Below are positions 49,109 to 59,364 of a stretch of 64,000 nt of DNA, one piece after another (position 1 is the first letter of the stretch; every line of letters starts with the position of its first letter). Origin of the DNA: Trachythela sp. YZ-2020 (taxonomy: Eukaryota; Cnidaria; Anthozoa; Malacalcyonacea; Clavulariidae); NCBI GenBank assembly GCA_016169945.1, contig JADLSH010000216.1, forward strand, positions 1,903,001 through 1,967,000, written 5' to 3'. Under the pieces are notes generated by a model that was not told where the DNA came from, did not search any database, and saw only the letters and a program-made list of their open reading frames with translations. A program made the position numbers and the translations under genes.

Positions 49109-50950
49109 TATAATTAATAATAATAATAGTAATAATAATTAAAACTTTTATAGCGCAAATTAACATATGAATACGATCAAATGCGCTTCACAAGAATTGA
49201 TATAGACAGATAAGATAACTAATAAAACTAATCTAATTACATACATAAGATCATTAATTTAATTTACTTAAACATTAAACGCAATTTTAAAAAGTGAGTC
49301 TTCAAAATATTCTTAAAACTTGTAAAATTGTCAGTGTTCGGAATATGTAAAGGTAGTTTATTCCAGAGTGTTGGGGCAGCAGATGTATATAAATGACCTA
49401 TCCCCTAATGTCTTTCTGAATTTAGCACTAGGTTGATTAAGAAGTAATCCACTATTAGATCGAAGACTGTATATGGATCTTTCCCTAATACCTATTAAAT
49501 TACTAATATATTCAGGCGCAAGGCCATGAATCGCCTTAAAAGTAAGAATGAGTATTTTATAGCTAATGCGGAATTTAATAGGCAGCCAATGCAGGGTATA
49601 TAGCACAGGAGTTATATGGTCAAATCTTGATGTTTTGCAGATTATTCTCGCCGCAGAGTTCTGTGCACGTTGTAGTTTGTCAAGATGGACTGAGGGTAGA
49701 CCATAAAGAAGGCTGTTACAATAATCAAGGCGCTCAATAATGAACGCTTGAACTAGCGTTTGCGTCGATTCTTTAGATAGATATTTCCTAATGCGCCTTA
49801 TGTTATTTAAATGGAAATACGCAGCTCTGCAGGTCTTATTAATATGCTCTCGTAAGTTGAGGTTAGAGTCGAACCATGTTCCCAGAGTCTTAGCTGCGCT
49901 TACAGGATTGATTTTAGATCCACCGACAGTTAGATGATCAATGTTAACTTTACAAAGTTGTTGCTTAGTTCCAATAATTATGAGCTCAGTTTTTCCTTCA
50001 TTCATTTTAAGTTTATCCACTATCATCCATGTTCTTATGTCATTCACACAACGTTCCATCGCATCCAATGCCTCGACCTGACTCACTTTGCTATCTGGCT
50101 TGAATGAGAGGTAGAGTTCAGAATCATCCGCGTATGCATGAGCGTCTGGAAGATGATTTCGTATAACCTGAAATAGCTTACTGGCTGTGGCGTAGGAACG
50201 GGGGGGCACAAGGGGCACGTGCCCCCCCCCAAGTTTTCTTCAAAGTGCCCTTTTCTCCAGCTAAAACAATGCAAAAAGTGCCCTTTTCTAATAGAAGAGG
50301 TGTCCTTAAGACAAAGTGCCCCCCCAACTTGAAGTTGCTTCCTACGCCTATGCTTACTGGAGTAAATCGTAAATAACAGTGGTCCTAAGCATGAGCCTTG
50401 TGGGAGAGGGAAACTGTTCGAAACACAACCACTAAAGGTAATTCGTTGAGATCTATTCGTGAGGTATGATATAAACCAATTTAAGACATTGCCTCTTATT
50501 CCAAAGCTTATTGTCAAACGCGAAATTAGGATCTCATGGTCAACAGTATCAAACGCCGCACTCAAGTCAAGGAACACCACCAAAGTTACGTGTTTCTTGT
50601 CCATATTCAAAAGAATGTCATTATGCAACTTGAGTAGGGCTGTTTCAGTATAATGTCCTTGGCGGTATGCTGACTGTAATACAGGATAAAGATCAAACCG
50701 CATCATGTGATTGTGCATTTGATCAAAAACAGCACGTTCTGTCAATTTGGATATAAACTGTAAATTACTGACCGGACGAAGGTTGCAAAACTCCGAGTTT
50801 AAACTAACTTTCTTCAGAAGAGGATTCACAAGAGCTTTCTTCCAATCTTCCGCAAATTGACCAGATGATAGAGATAGATTAACTATACACGTAATTGTAG
50901 GTATTAGTGTATTAGTGTTGAGGATCACATAACTTAGAAATCCAACTTGG
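49109..50950 (-). pseudogene. LINE (CR1/L2-like) reverse transcriptase, 5'-truncated, split by a MITE
   Basis: Read leftward: VNLSLSSGQFAEDWKKALVN, NLRPVSNLQFISKLTERAVF, QSAYRQGHYTETALLKLHND, VFLDLSAAFDTVDHEIL (RT motif A), FPLPQGSCLGPLLFTIYSS (motif B), then a MITE at 50185-50352, then HAYADDSELYLSF (motif C, YADD), ELIIIGTKQQL, KTLGTWFDSNLNLREHINKT and LLYGLPSVHLDKLQRAQNSA. The frame across the MITE is restored if the MITE and one target duplication are removed. The ORF then stops at about 49358; the 3' untranslated end (49109-49350, GCGCTATAAAAG then TTATTATTACTATTATTATT on the minus strand) is the usual CR1/L2-like tail. Apart from the MITE the RT frame is open, so the copy is fairly young. 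Confidence 0.93.
50185..50352 (+). mobile_element. hAT-type MITE, 168 bp, inside LINE RT
   Basis: Ends CTGTGGCGTAGGAA and TTCCTACGCCTATG; exact duplication CTTACTGG at 50177-50184 and 50353-50360. Contains CTTTTCTCCAGCTAAAACA and CCCCCCAACTTGAAG, shared with the copies at 44398 and 59195. Confidence 0.95.
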
Positions 50951-51647
50951 AATTTTAAATAATTTTCTCGAATGAACTGCGGCCAGTGTAGTAGTAAGGT
51001 AATTGAGGCATTCTAACATGGTGAAAAATAATGGTACAATGCGTTTCATATGGTGCTCCCCAGAAATTGTGCTCAGAATATTTATTGTGATTGAGTTGCT
51101 CGTCATGGTTTGGGTCTGTCAGAGTGATATTGTTATTGCTGGCCAGGTTATCACACTATAGGCGCGCGAAGCATACTCTATTTCCGAAAGCTCACTGAAT
51201 TTCAATCCTTTACTGTAAGATTTTTCTATCAAATTTACTATGTTTTTACCGGGTATCGTTTATGAATGTCATGCATATATATATATATATATATATCATA
51301 TACCATTTAATATTTGAATACTTGTATCTATATCTTGTGATTGGACTTGTCGATTTATTTAAAAGTAGTAGTATTAATGACAATAGTAATAATTATATTA
51401 GTAAGAATAACGCCATAACGCATCAGATATATTTTCCGCAAGTACTTATATTGTTATACACTGGAAATGTTTGTGATTGGCCGAAATTATTAAATTATTA
51501 TTGACATTTTCTCAAGTATATTGTTTAATATAAACCTAAACAGATAAAATATAAAAATTTCTACATCACGGCAAGAGTTTTTTTCATAAAACAAGTTCCA
51601 TGTTTAACTGTTGAATGTAATTACTTCCAAAATTACGTAATACTCAC
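50951..51647. other. Intron end; LINE 5' edge and (TA)n
   Basis: Sequence 50951-51200 may be further decayed LINE but I cannot align it. A perfect (TA) run lies at 51274-51296. The rest is AT-rich intron up to the donor at 51647. Confidence 0.5.
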
Positions 51648-52027
51648 CCTTCGATGGGATCCATTGCTATATACACAGGATACGCAGTATTAATCAGCGC
51701 TCTGCTATCTTTGCCGTCTAAAGTCGCCACGTAAATCTTATGTTTTCCATAATCAGTCCAGAATATACGACGTCCAATCCAATCAATTGTTAATCTATCA
51801 AAGCCAGAATCTTTCACAATAATTTCTTCATCAGTACCGTCAAAATTCTACCCGACGAATATCTTTACGATATTCTGCAAAGTACATTTTCTTGTCCACT
51901 GTATCAATATCCAATCCATAAATATTTGGGGTTCTATTGACGACGACTGTTGTATCAAAGGTAATCAAGTCAATTACCAAGATTCCAGTCTTGGTGCCCA
52001 CAAGTAAGTATGGCTGAGGATACGGTC
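51648..52027 (-). CDS. YWTD beta-propeller exon 1, one-base frameshift
   Basis: Acceptor ATTTTTCTTTAG ends at 52028; donor GTGAGT begins at 51647. The exon reads YPQPYLLVGTKTGILVIDLI, NIYGLDIDTVDKKMYFAEYR (a YWTD blade), KDIRRVEF, then after one surplus base in a four-base run (51842-51845) DGTDEEIIVKDSGFDRLTID, WIGRRIFWTDYGKHKIYVAT (FWTD blade) and PVYIAMDPIEG. Domain family: LDL-receptor class B repeats. It begins in phase 1, so at least one upstream exon is missing from my model. The extra base is either an assembly error in a homopolymer or a real inactivating change. Confidence 0.92.
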
Positions 52028-52922
52028 CTAAAGAAAAATAATCGCGCAAGTCAAATAGAGAATTGTATTGTGAGAAAGCTTCAGTCAGTGATAACTTCCT
52101 ATTTCACTATTGAATTTTTACGCTACGGTCTTCGCCTAGCCGTTTGACTCGACCCACCTACGAAATATGTCATATATTTAAATTAACAATTGGTAAAATA
52201 ATTCTTCCAGGAGTATATCATATTCATTTTATTTCACAATTGATTTTCAACCCTACGTTCCTCGACTAGCTGGTTTATCACAGTATCAGTGATTGAATGC
52301 TTTTCTTATGCGCTAGGCCTAGGAGCGTAAAAGTAGCGTTGCATATGAATTGCTTTATTGAACAAAAGATATAAACTTAAAGTTAAGACTTAACATATAT
52401 AATATGTAATATATCCAAATTGGTTTAATTATATTTTATTGTGTTCTTTACAAGATCTTCCAAATTTTCATTTGCATTTTTCTGAAAACCAGTCAAAGTG
52501 CAGCTAGACCTTGTTAATTCTCAACTGACGATATATGTTGAAGCGTTTCTGTAAAATTAGGATATTTTCAGGATATAACAATTTGAGACGAGGTAAAAGT
52601 TTTGGGTAGATATTCATGTTCAACGAGTGAGATTAATAGGCCTACCGTGTTGTAATTTCTGGAATTCAGTGCTTAGATGATGATGTCTACGATATTTGCC
52701 GTTCTCGGTAAATTTGACCTTTGTACAAACTAATTTACTGCCTATTTGGAGAGATTGGAGGAATATTTTTTCGTAAATTGTTATTGGACAATGCGATGTT
52801 GATGCAGCACAAACAAGAAAAAATCGCTGTTCACATTCAGTTATTGGCCAGAAATTTTATGCAACCCTTCGTGATTTGTGCAACCCTTATTTACCTAAAT
52901 ATAAACGTTTTTCTGAGCTTTG
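52028..52922. other. Upstream intron or flank, nothing recognised
   Basis: No exon with a fitting phase-1 donor and recognisable domain was found here. Confidence 0.4.
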
Positions 52923-53213
52923 AGATCAGGGACGGACTGGCCAGTCGGGCTCACCAGGCAAAAGGTCGGTGAGCCCCCTGCTTGTGAGGCCCCTTTAAGT
53001 CCCTTTGAAATGGGCCTTAACGTTATGTATAAACGCTAGCAGTTCCAGATTAATAATATGTGCCTAAACGGCATAATCCTCATGAGTATTGCGCTGTGAG
53101 AGCCTCCTCGCTCTCTTATTGTGTAGTATTTATTCTTTTATAAAAAGCATTGGGGTTCGGAAAAAGCACGACTCAAAACGTACATGCTACCAGAGCCCCC
53201 AAAGCACACATAC
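52923..53213 (+). mobile_element. Left end of a hAT-like element, partner not found
   Basis: CAGGGACGGACTGGCCAGTC at 52927 onward has the look of a hAT/MITE terminus (CAGGG...). The corresponding right end was not found before 53982, so the element is truncated or its right end has diverged. Confidence 0.35.
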
Positions 53214-53435
53214 GCCTGTATTCTAAAAGCTCGCTCACACTCAAAGAGTGGAGGTTCAATCTGAGCTTCCCTTGAGTGTCAGTGCTGTTTTTGAATAGCG
53301 GGAGGGTTAGTGCCGTACCATACTGTGTGAGTACTCGCCCTCCAGCTATTCAAACATAGCACTGACACTCAAGGGAAGCTCAGATTGAACCTCCACTCTT
53401 TGAGTGTGAGTGTGAGTGAGCTTTTAGAATAGAGG
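53214..53435. mobile_element. Fold-back element, ~93-bp arms
   Basis: Left arm 53214-53306 (from TGTATTCTAAAAGCTCGCTC through GTTCAATCTGAGCTTCCCTT) pairs with right arm 53338-53435 (AAGGGAAGCTCAGATTGAAC to GAGCTTTTAGAATAGAGG) with few mismatches around a ~31-base loop. No coding. Typical palindromic MITE; would form a long hairpin when single-stranded or transcribed. Confidence 0.92.
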
Positions 53436-53981
53436 CGATTGACCCCCAAAATGTAACCCGCGTTTTGGCGTGCAGTTTTTGGGCTCCGGGACTTAAAAGT
53501 CCTAATAAAGCACTGGGCCTGAACGAAACGCTGGAGGCTTCGCTGAGCAAATGCAGAGGGGGATCAGGGGGGAGGCAAATGAATCTTTGTCAGACAAGGA
53601 AGCAGCTGATTGAGAAAAACCATATCAAATTATTTGTTAAGACAATAGCCTGCGTATACGAGAACTTCCCGATAACTCACTAAGCGGCGGAGGTGTTCGG
53701 AGATAATGTAAAGTGCAACTGCGATTTTGAGCAACGGTCAGCGGGCCTGATATCACTAAGATGTTTGCAACTAACCAGACCATTCTTTTCTCAACTACCA
53801 TTGTGCTGCTGTTGCAAGATGATTAACATTTTAGTGAACATTTTGTCCTGACTATTGTTGCTTTGCAAGATATGATTGTACGTAATTATTGATAAAATAA
53901 TGGATATTGTCATTTTTGTAGTTATTTTTCTTCATTTTTGTGTTTTAGGGAAATTTATTGAGTAAATCTGCAGGCTAGAAC

Positions 53982-55104
53982 CAGGGCCGTTCCAACTGGG
54001 GGGTGGGGTGGGGTGGGGGTGTAACACCCCCCATTAAAAAGTTGCAATGGGGGCCCAATTGCAATTTTTATAAAGAAGCCCAAATTCCTAATTTCATGAT
54101 GAACGCAGGGCTCGCCGAGAGATGGTGAAAATTTTGGGCAAAATATTCTTTGGTGGCTGGGGCCCTATAGCAGTGCTATATTTGATATGATCCATCAACA
54201 TATGGCCTCTAACTTGAACAATTAAGTAGGGCCCTTAACTTGAAGAAGGGCACCTAACTCGAAGAAGGACTACTACCTTGAAGAAGGGCCTCTAACTTGA
54301 ACAATGGCCCCTAACTTTAAGAAGGGTCCCTAACTTCAAGAAAGGCCCCTAACATAAAAAGGGCCCTAACTTGAAGAAGGGCCCATAACTTGAAGAATGG
54401 CTCCCATCTTGAAGAAGGGCTCCTAACTTGAAGAAGGGCCCATAACTTGAAGAATGGCTCCCATCTTGAAGAAGGGCTCCTAACTTGAAGAGTGGCACAT
54501 AAGTTGAAGAAGGGCTCTTAACTTGAAGAAGGACCTGCATCAGCTCACAATTTAATAGGATCCCTGTTCAATTTTTGGCCAAATTGGGGCTCTCGTCCCT
54601 CTCGGGTTGCAGATCCAAGGGAAATTGCCCCTTCTGCTTTTCTCTCTTAGCACACATTCAGGCTATGCTACAATTATACGGAACACTTTTTAGCAAAAGA
54701 TTTCAAACTTAATTTGCTTTGTTCAGCAGCGACGTTTGTTGTAAAAAATAATTTAAAATTGGTCCCGTGGCTATACAACATTGCTCTTTTGTCAAAGTAG
54801 TTTTTACACAAAATGGTTATGTTTGACGTATAAATTGAGGGCTCGGGGCTCTTGAAACACTTCGCGCGTAAACTGGATGTATTTTGAAATTTGTTGCTTC
54901 AAGCGTAGAATTGCGATTGGTCCAGGATTAAATTTGTCGCGACACGACTTAATATTGCAAAGGAGTCATTTTACTTATTGTGAACATATTAAAACAGGTC
55001 AAACAGAGTGCAATATGTTAGGGGGCCCAAAACATAATGACATGTTAAGGATGTCCGAAATTTGTTTTACACTCCCCAATGACATATCGGTCGGAACGGC
55101 CCTG
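53982..55104 (+). mobile_element. TIR element with minisatellite core, 1,123 bp
   Basis: CAGGGCCGTTCC (53982-53993) and GGAACGGCCCTG (55093-55104) are perfect 12-bp inverted ends, similar to the hAT-type element at 39093. Flanking 8-mers (GCTAGAAC versus GCAAAATT) do not match well, so the target duplication has decayed or the pairing is between two different elements. The interior has a 19-bp minisatellite (54225-54535) and no transposase. Confidence 0.65.
54225..54535 (+). repeat. Minisatellite, ~19-bp unit TAACTTGAAGAAGGGCCC
   Basis: About 16 imperfect copies. A three-unit block (CATAACTTGAAGAATGGC ... CATCTTGAAGAAGGGCTC) is itself repeated in tandem (about 54381-54440 and 54440-54500). 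Confidence 0.9.
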
Positions 55105-55149
55105 GCAAAATTTTTCCGTGAGAGCATTCCCGCGGACTCCCCTATATAT

Positions 55150-57631
55150 ACCTGACCGAAATGCCACGGTCAGATTTTGGGCTAAATCCCCGTTAAAGAA
55201 ACGTCTCGAAGAAGAATCCTAGGAAAATGACATTATCGAGCCAGTACCAGTGAATGAAGCTATAACTTGGTGTTCACCACTCGTAGTACAACCTAAACCA
55301 AAGAATCCAAAAGACATTCGTGCATGTCTCGACCTGAGGATGATCAACAAATCAATGATACGTACACGCCAAGTTCAAGCTTCCATAACAGAAAATTTGC
55401 AAGATCTTCAGCAAACTCGACCTCAATAATGGATACCACCCATTTTCCCTCGACGAGCAATCCAGGAAAATAATGATGTTTTCCATACGATGGGTAATTA
55501 CCGCTACAAGAAATTGGCATTTGGTAGATTAAACAGCCAAGATCTTTTCGATGCAGAAATGGCGAAAATCCTATACGGCATCCTATGCTCGTACTGCTGG
55601 TGGTCTACGACCGAGCCCTGACAAAATCCAAGCTGTGCAAGAATGCGAACCACCGAAAACTATAGAAGAGCTCGTATCATTCCCACAAATGCTAGCCTAC
55701 CTGTCACGATACACTAGCAACTTTCCAAGCCGTTGTGAACCGCTACGAAGATTAACCAGAGATAACGCGAAGTTCACATGGACAAACGAGCAACAAACCG
55801 CATTCGAGGACCTAAAAAAAGCAATTGCGTCAGCACTATTCCTAATTCCCTATTATCCAGAACGTGAGACCTTCGTTATCTGCGACGGTAGCCCTCAGGG
55901 ATTTGGAGGCAGTCTTTTTCAGAAGACACAGCATGGTTATCAACCAGTACACTGCGTGAGTCGCACCCTTACAGACACCGAGAGCAGATATTCCTAAATC
56001 GAGTGAACCGCTCTGGCAGTGGAATTCATGTTTCCACGTCTACATAATTATGCACCTATTAGGTGGAAACAAGTTCACGATCACCACTGACCATAAAGAC
56101 CTCTTACCACTGTTCATCAATAAGCGAAATTACCACCACGAATCGATAGGCTTATTATGAAACTGCAAAACCTGGATTTTTCAATAATCTACATCCCTGG
56201 CAAACAGACTACATGTCTCGACATACCTTGACCAATGAAGAAATGAAGAGAACTGAAATCGAGAGACATGAAAACTGTTATCCAAACTGACTATGCCATC
56301 GTGCTGGATAGAATTGCAACAGAAACCAAGCCTGACGTAGAGTTACAAAATTTGAAAGATGCCATTCACACGGGTATTTGGAACAAGAATGAAACCCTAT
56401 CAATCGACATCCAAACCGAGTTGTATGAATCGGAAGATGTAATCCTTCGATTGGACAAGATCATCCCACCATATAGAATCTTAGAAGCAATGTCGTACAC
56501 ATTGCGCAAAAACAAGGACATCTTGGATTATCGAAAACCGAGGAAATGATTGGACAGAAATATTGGTCGCCAGAAATGAACATACAAATTGAGGGATCAG
56601 TCAAAAGATGCTTTGAGTGGCAAATTTCCACAAACACGAAACACACGGAGCACCCTAAAATGACGGAACTACCAACCAGACCATGTTTAGCGGCTTCTGT
56701 TTATGCTTTATTTACAAATGGAAAATATGCCCTCGTTGTTACAAATCAATAATTGAGATACCCTGAGGGAGAATGCATCGTTCGAAGCAACCAGAAAGAA
56801 GCTAAAAATAATCTTCTCCACACACGGCAGTTCGGGAAACCTACAAAGCGACAATAGCCCACCATTCAACTCATATGCCTTCGAAGAATTCGCGAAGGAA
56901 TCAGGTTTCAACCACAGACGCATAACACACGTCACCCGAACTCCCAGGGTCAAGTGGAAGGATTCAACAAGCTCTTCAACAAGATAATGGCTATATCAAA
57001 GCAAGACGGCATCGATCCTAAAGAAGCCACATACAAATGATCCCAGCATACGGAAGTACCCCACATCCTGCAACAAAATTCCAACCCAATCAGCTACTCT
57101 TTTATCGAGAGAGGAGGATTAAGTCGGACCATTTCCTAACCGAAACCCAAGAACAAGACACAACAGTTAGGGAACACGAGCGCAAGTGTAAAGAATACCA
57201 CGACAAACGACACAAGACAGCGTTGTTGTTGGAAAACGAGAAAACCAACGCAAAGGCCAAACAATGTACGAACCATACGTATATGTTATCACCGAAACGT
57301 AAGGCTCACAGCCATTACCGCAAAAATAATCAAAGATGGACGAACAATCGTGAGAGATGCAAGCAAATTCAAACCCATACAGAAACAAAGAAACCAGGAA
57401 CTGAAGTTAAAGGACACACGAATGGAAGAAAACCAACCCATCTCCATACCTGATACTACAAACATTCTTGTCACTACAACCCCAGATACCATCACCACTA
57501 CAAATGCTCCAACCATACCAAATACTACTACCCAAGACAAACAACCCACAAACAAAACCTTACAAAAAGAACCAAATCCACCATCCCCACAACTAAGAAG
57601 ATCTGAACGATTGAAAAAGCACAAACTTTAG
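55150..57631 (+). pseudogene. Ty3/gypsy pol relic with palm deletion
   Basis: Plus strand, several frames: RT start (AITWCSPLVVQPKPKNPKDI then RACLDLRMINK at 55258-55350), YRYKKLAFGRLNSQDLFDAE, then directly the RT thumb (GGLRPSPDKIQAVQECEPPK at 55594): the palm segment that should hold the YxDD active site is missing. RNase H follows (FVICDGSPQGFGGSLFQ, LDFSIIYIPGKQTTCLDIP), then a linker (56268-56549) and the integrase core (FSTHGSSGNLQSDNSPPFNS, FEEFAKESGFNHRRIT at 56805-56940), and a Thr/Pro-rich C-terminal end to the stop at 57629-57631. Gag and protease are absent; the left end abuts the TIR element at 55104. Inactive by deletion, stops and frameshifts. Confidence 0.92.
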
Positions 57632-57777
57632 ACTTTATACAAAATAACTTGAAAGAGCACAAACTTTAATTATTATTGTTTTTTTTGTTAAGCTGATGAA
57701 CAGTTAAATCAATCTCAGAACAATGATTATCTAAGTAATCAATTAATCAATAGGAACAATCTATTAGGAGAATTGAA

Positions 57778-57923
57778 CTGAAGGAGGAGGAATGTAATAT
57801 TCTGATACTAGACATGGCAATTATTACTCAGATTTACTATATAGGTTACTTGATTTTGACAATTGAAATAGTTGTAATTAACTATCGAATAACAGTAAAG
57901 TGTGATTCAACTTCAATGTATCA
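57778..57923 (+). repeat. Polypurine tract and candidate 3' LTR
   Basis: GAAGGAGGAGGAA (57780-57792) is a purine tract directly followed by TGTAATATTCTGATAC, a typical gypsy LTR start. It lies about 150 bases after the pol stop. The proposed LTR end AATGTATCA (57923) is a weak mirror of the start, so the right border is uncertain. No 5' LTR is present. Confidence 0.6.
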
Positions 57924-58324
57924 TTGCGTGCTTTAAAAAACACCACTGTATGGTTGATAGGTTCAGACAGATTTTTTATCACATATTTTTCTACAAGTAT
58001 TCATTCCTGATTATTATTGACATTAGTCGAAACGTGTATTTTTCTGTAAAAATAGGAGATTTCGGATTTCTATTGTATGGGATTTTAAAGCTAATAAATA
58101 CTGAAATTTAATCGAATAGAAGAAAGACAACATAAGGCATTATCGAGAGAACTTCCCGGATTGTTTGAACTAATATTGTATTGATTTTTTTAAGATAATG
58201 CGCAAAAGTCCTTCATGCCCAACGCCAACGCAATATGAAAATTGATTATATTACCTTCATAAAAACACATCTTCGAGTGCGTACGCATTCTATCCTGAAA
58301 GCAATCTTTTTCTGCCTGGCAACA
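57924..58324. other. No gene seen
   Basis: AT-rich sequence; the frame 57902-58111 has no recognisable feature. Confidence 0.4.
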
Positions 58325-58516
58325 TTAGGAATTAATCTCTTGTAGACTTTCATTTAAACATCTTTCTTGCCAGTCTTTCACGTCATCTTTGAGTTCTGTC
58401 AAGCGCTTGTGACAAATGGGGATACCTTCATTACAAATGATCAGAGTTCCACCAAAGTATAGCAAGATGATTACACCAATTACAATTTTCGTTGAAACGA
58501 GAATCATTCTCGTCAT
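58325..58516 (-). CDS. Candidate small membrane-anchored exon
   Basis: A 63-residue frame from ATG 58516: MTRMILVSTKIVIGVIILLY carries a membrane segment (about residues 5-25), followed by CNEGIPICHKRLTELKDDVK and WQERCLNESLQ, a charged heptad-like stretch. An acceptor (ATTTCTATTCAG, exon from 58552) precedes it in an open frame, so it may be an internal exon. A weak donor (AAA|GTCTAC near 58349) would leave phase 1, matching the start of the propeller exon at 52027; that would make the propeller protein type II membrane-anchored. No homology recognised; it may be chance. Confidence 0.28.
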   Translation of the reverse strand: MTRMILVSTKIVIGVIILLYFGGTLIICNEGIPICHKRLTELKDDVKDWQERCLNESLQEINS

Positions 58517-58552
58517 CTCTGTGTATTTTGCTTGTGCAGATAAGCAGATTAT

Positions 58553-59194
58553 CTGAATAGAAATATAATGAAAATATATTATTTTTTCGATGTACGACAA
58601 ATATATTTCCAGTAATGCGCAAAACAAAATTATAATTGTTAGCATTATTAAGCATGGAAAATTAGTTCCTAACAATATAATTGTTTATCAAAAGAGTAAT
58701 AATTGTGTATAGTGCCAACCATGTTATAGTTGGTCCAAATCGAAATAGTATCTTATTCTGTCACATGTTTATAGTTTATAGTGGATCTAAACGACACAAT
58801 CGTTTTCCTTTAATAAAACAATATTCAGTTCCTGATTGGACATTTTAAGTGTCATTACCAACTGACTAATAATCCATGATGATTATTCCAAACAGATTTA
58901 TGATTTATCAACGTCTGTTTCGCCTTGATCCAGAGGCGCATATTTGTGTGTCTATTTCTATGTATGTGTTTTTTTTTGGGGGGAGAGGTGTGTTAACGGG
59001 GTTGGGGTGTCATTTAACGAGGTCGAAACCCCCAAAACAATGGCGGTTTTGTCGAAAAACGACGTCTCAAAATTGTTCAATTAGGACACTACTTTTTCGG
59101 TTGAGTTTAAAAAGTACCTATACTTAGTGCTATAAATAAGGAAGCATGCATACACAAATTCTATTCCAATTGGAAAAATCTCATAAGCCTTGAG
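58553..59194. other. No gene seen
   Basis: Contains a T/G run at 58970-59000; no other feature recognised. Confidence 0.4.
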
Positions 59195-59364
59195 CAGTAG
59201 CGCAGAAATCTGCGGCAGGAAGCATTTGCCACCCCCTCCCCGAAGTATTCTTTGAAGCGGCCTTTCTCGAAATAGAACAATGAGAAAAATGCCTTCCGCT
59301 GATAGAGGAGGTGCCCCTAAGACGAACCTGCCACTCTAACTTGAAGCTACTTCCTACGCAGATA
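59195..59364 (+). mobile_element. hAT-type MITE, 170 bp, diverged
   Basis: Starts CAGTAGCGCAGAAAT and ends CTTCCTACGCAGATA; flanks GCCTTGAG (59187-59194) and GCCTTCAG (59365-59372), one mismatch. Internal words (TTGAAGCGGCCTTTCTCGAA, GGAGGTGCCCCTAAGACGAA, AACTTGAAGCTACTTCCTAC) match the copies at 44398 and 50185. It is the oldest of the three by terminal decay. Confidence 0.85.

Larger units (their letters stand above)
15684..52027 (-). other. Gene span: YWTD-EGF-cbEGF-cbEGF-SRCR protein (six exons)
   Basis: I join exons 52027-51648, 35842-35436, 34274-34164, 28813-28691, 26688-26557 and 16000-15684. Every border has AG/GT, and the phases agree: exon 1 leaves two bases (GG) and exon 2 supplies one (A), giving the classic ...DPIEGYLFW joint; all later junctions are phase 1, as is usual for shuffled extracellular modules. 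The protein would be a six-bladed beta-propeller followed by three EGF modules and a group A SRCR domain, ending right after SRCR with no membrane segment. The 5' end (signal peptide, earlier exons) is not found with certainty and may lie beyond 64 kb. One base too many in exon 52027-51648 breaks its frame. Propeller-plus-EGF pairs bind ligands in LDL-receptor relatives, and SRCR domains bind microbial or matrix ligands; a receptor or secreted recognition role is inference. Confidence 0.7.

Noticed and set aside
49358..50928. Treating the RT frames at 49-51 kb as two separate genes
   Set aside because: The split is caused by a MITE with exact 8-bp duplications; it is one LINE ORF.
53982..55104. 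Calling this element hAT with certainty
   Set aside because: The 12-bp ends fit, but the flanking 8-mers do not match, so the class is left open.
57167..57624. Minus-strand frames 57167-57388 and 57289-57624
   Set aside because: Shadows of the Thr/Pro-rich end of the gypsy pol on the plus strand.
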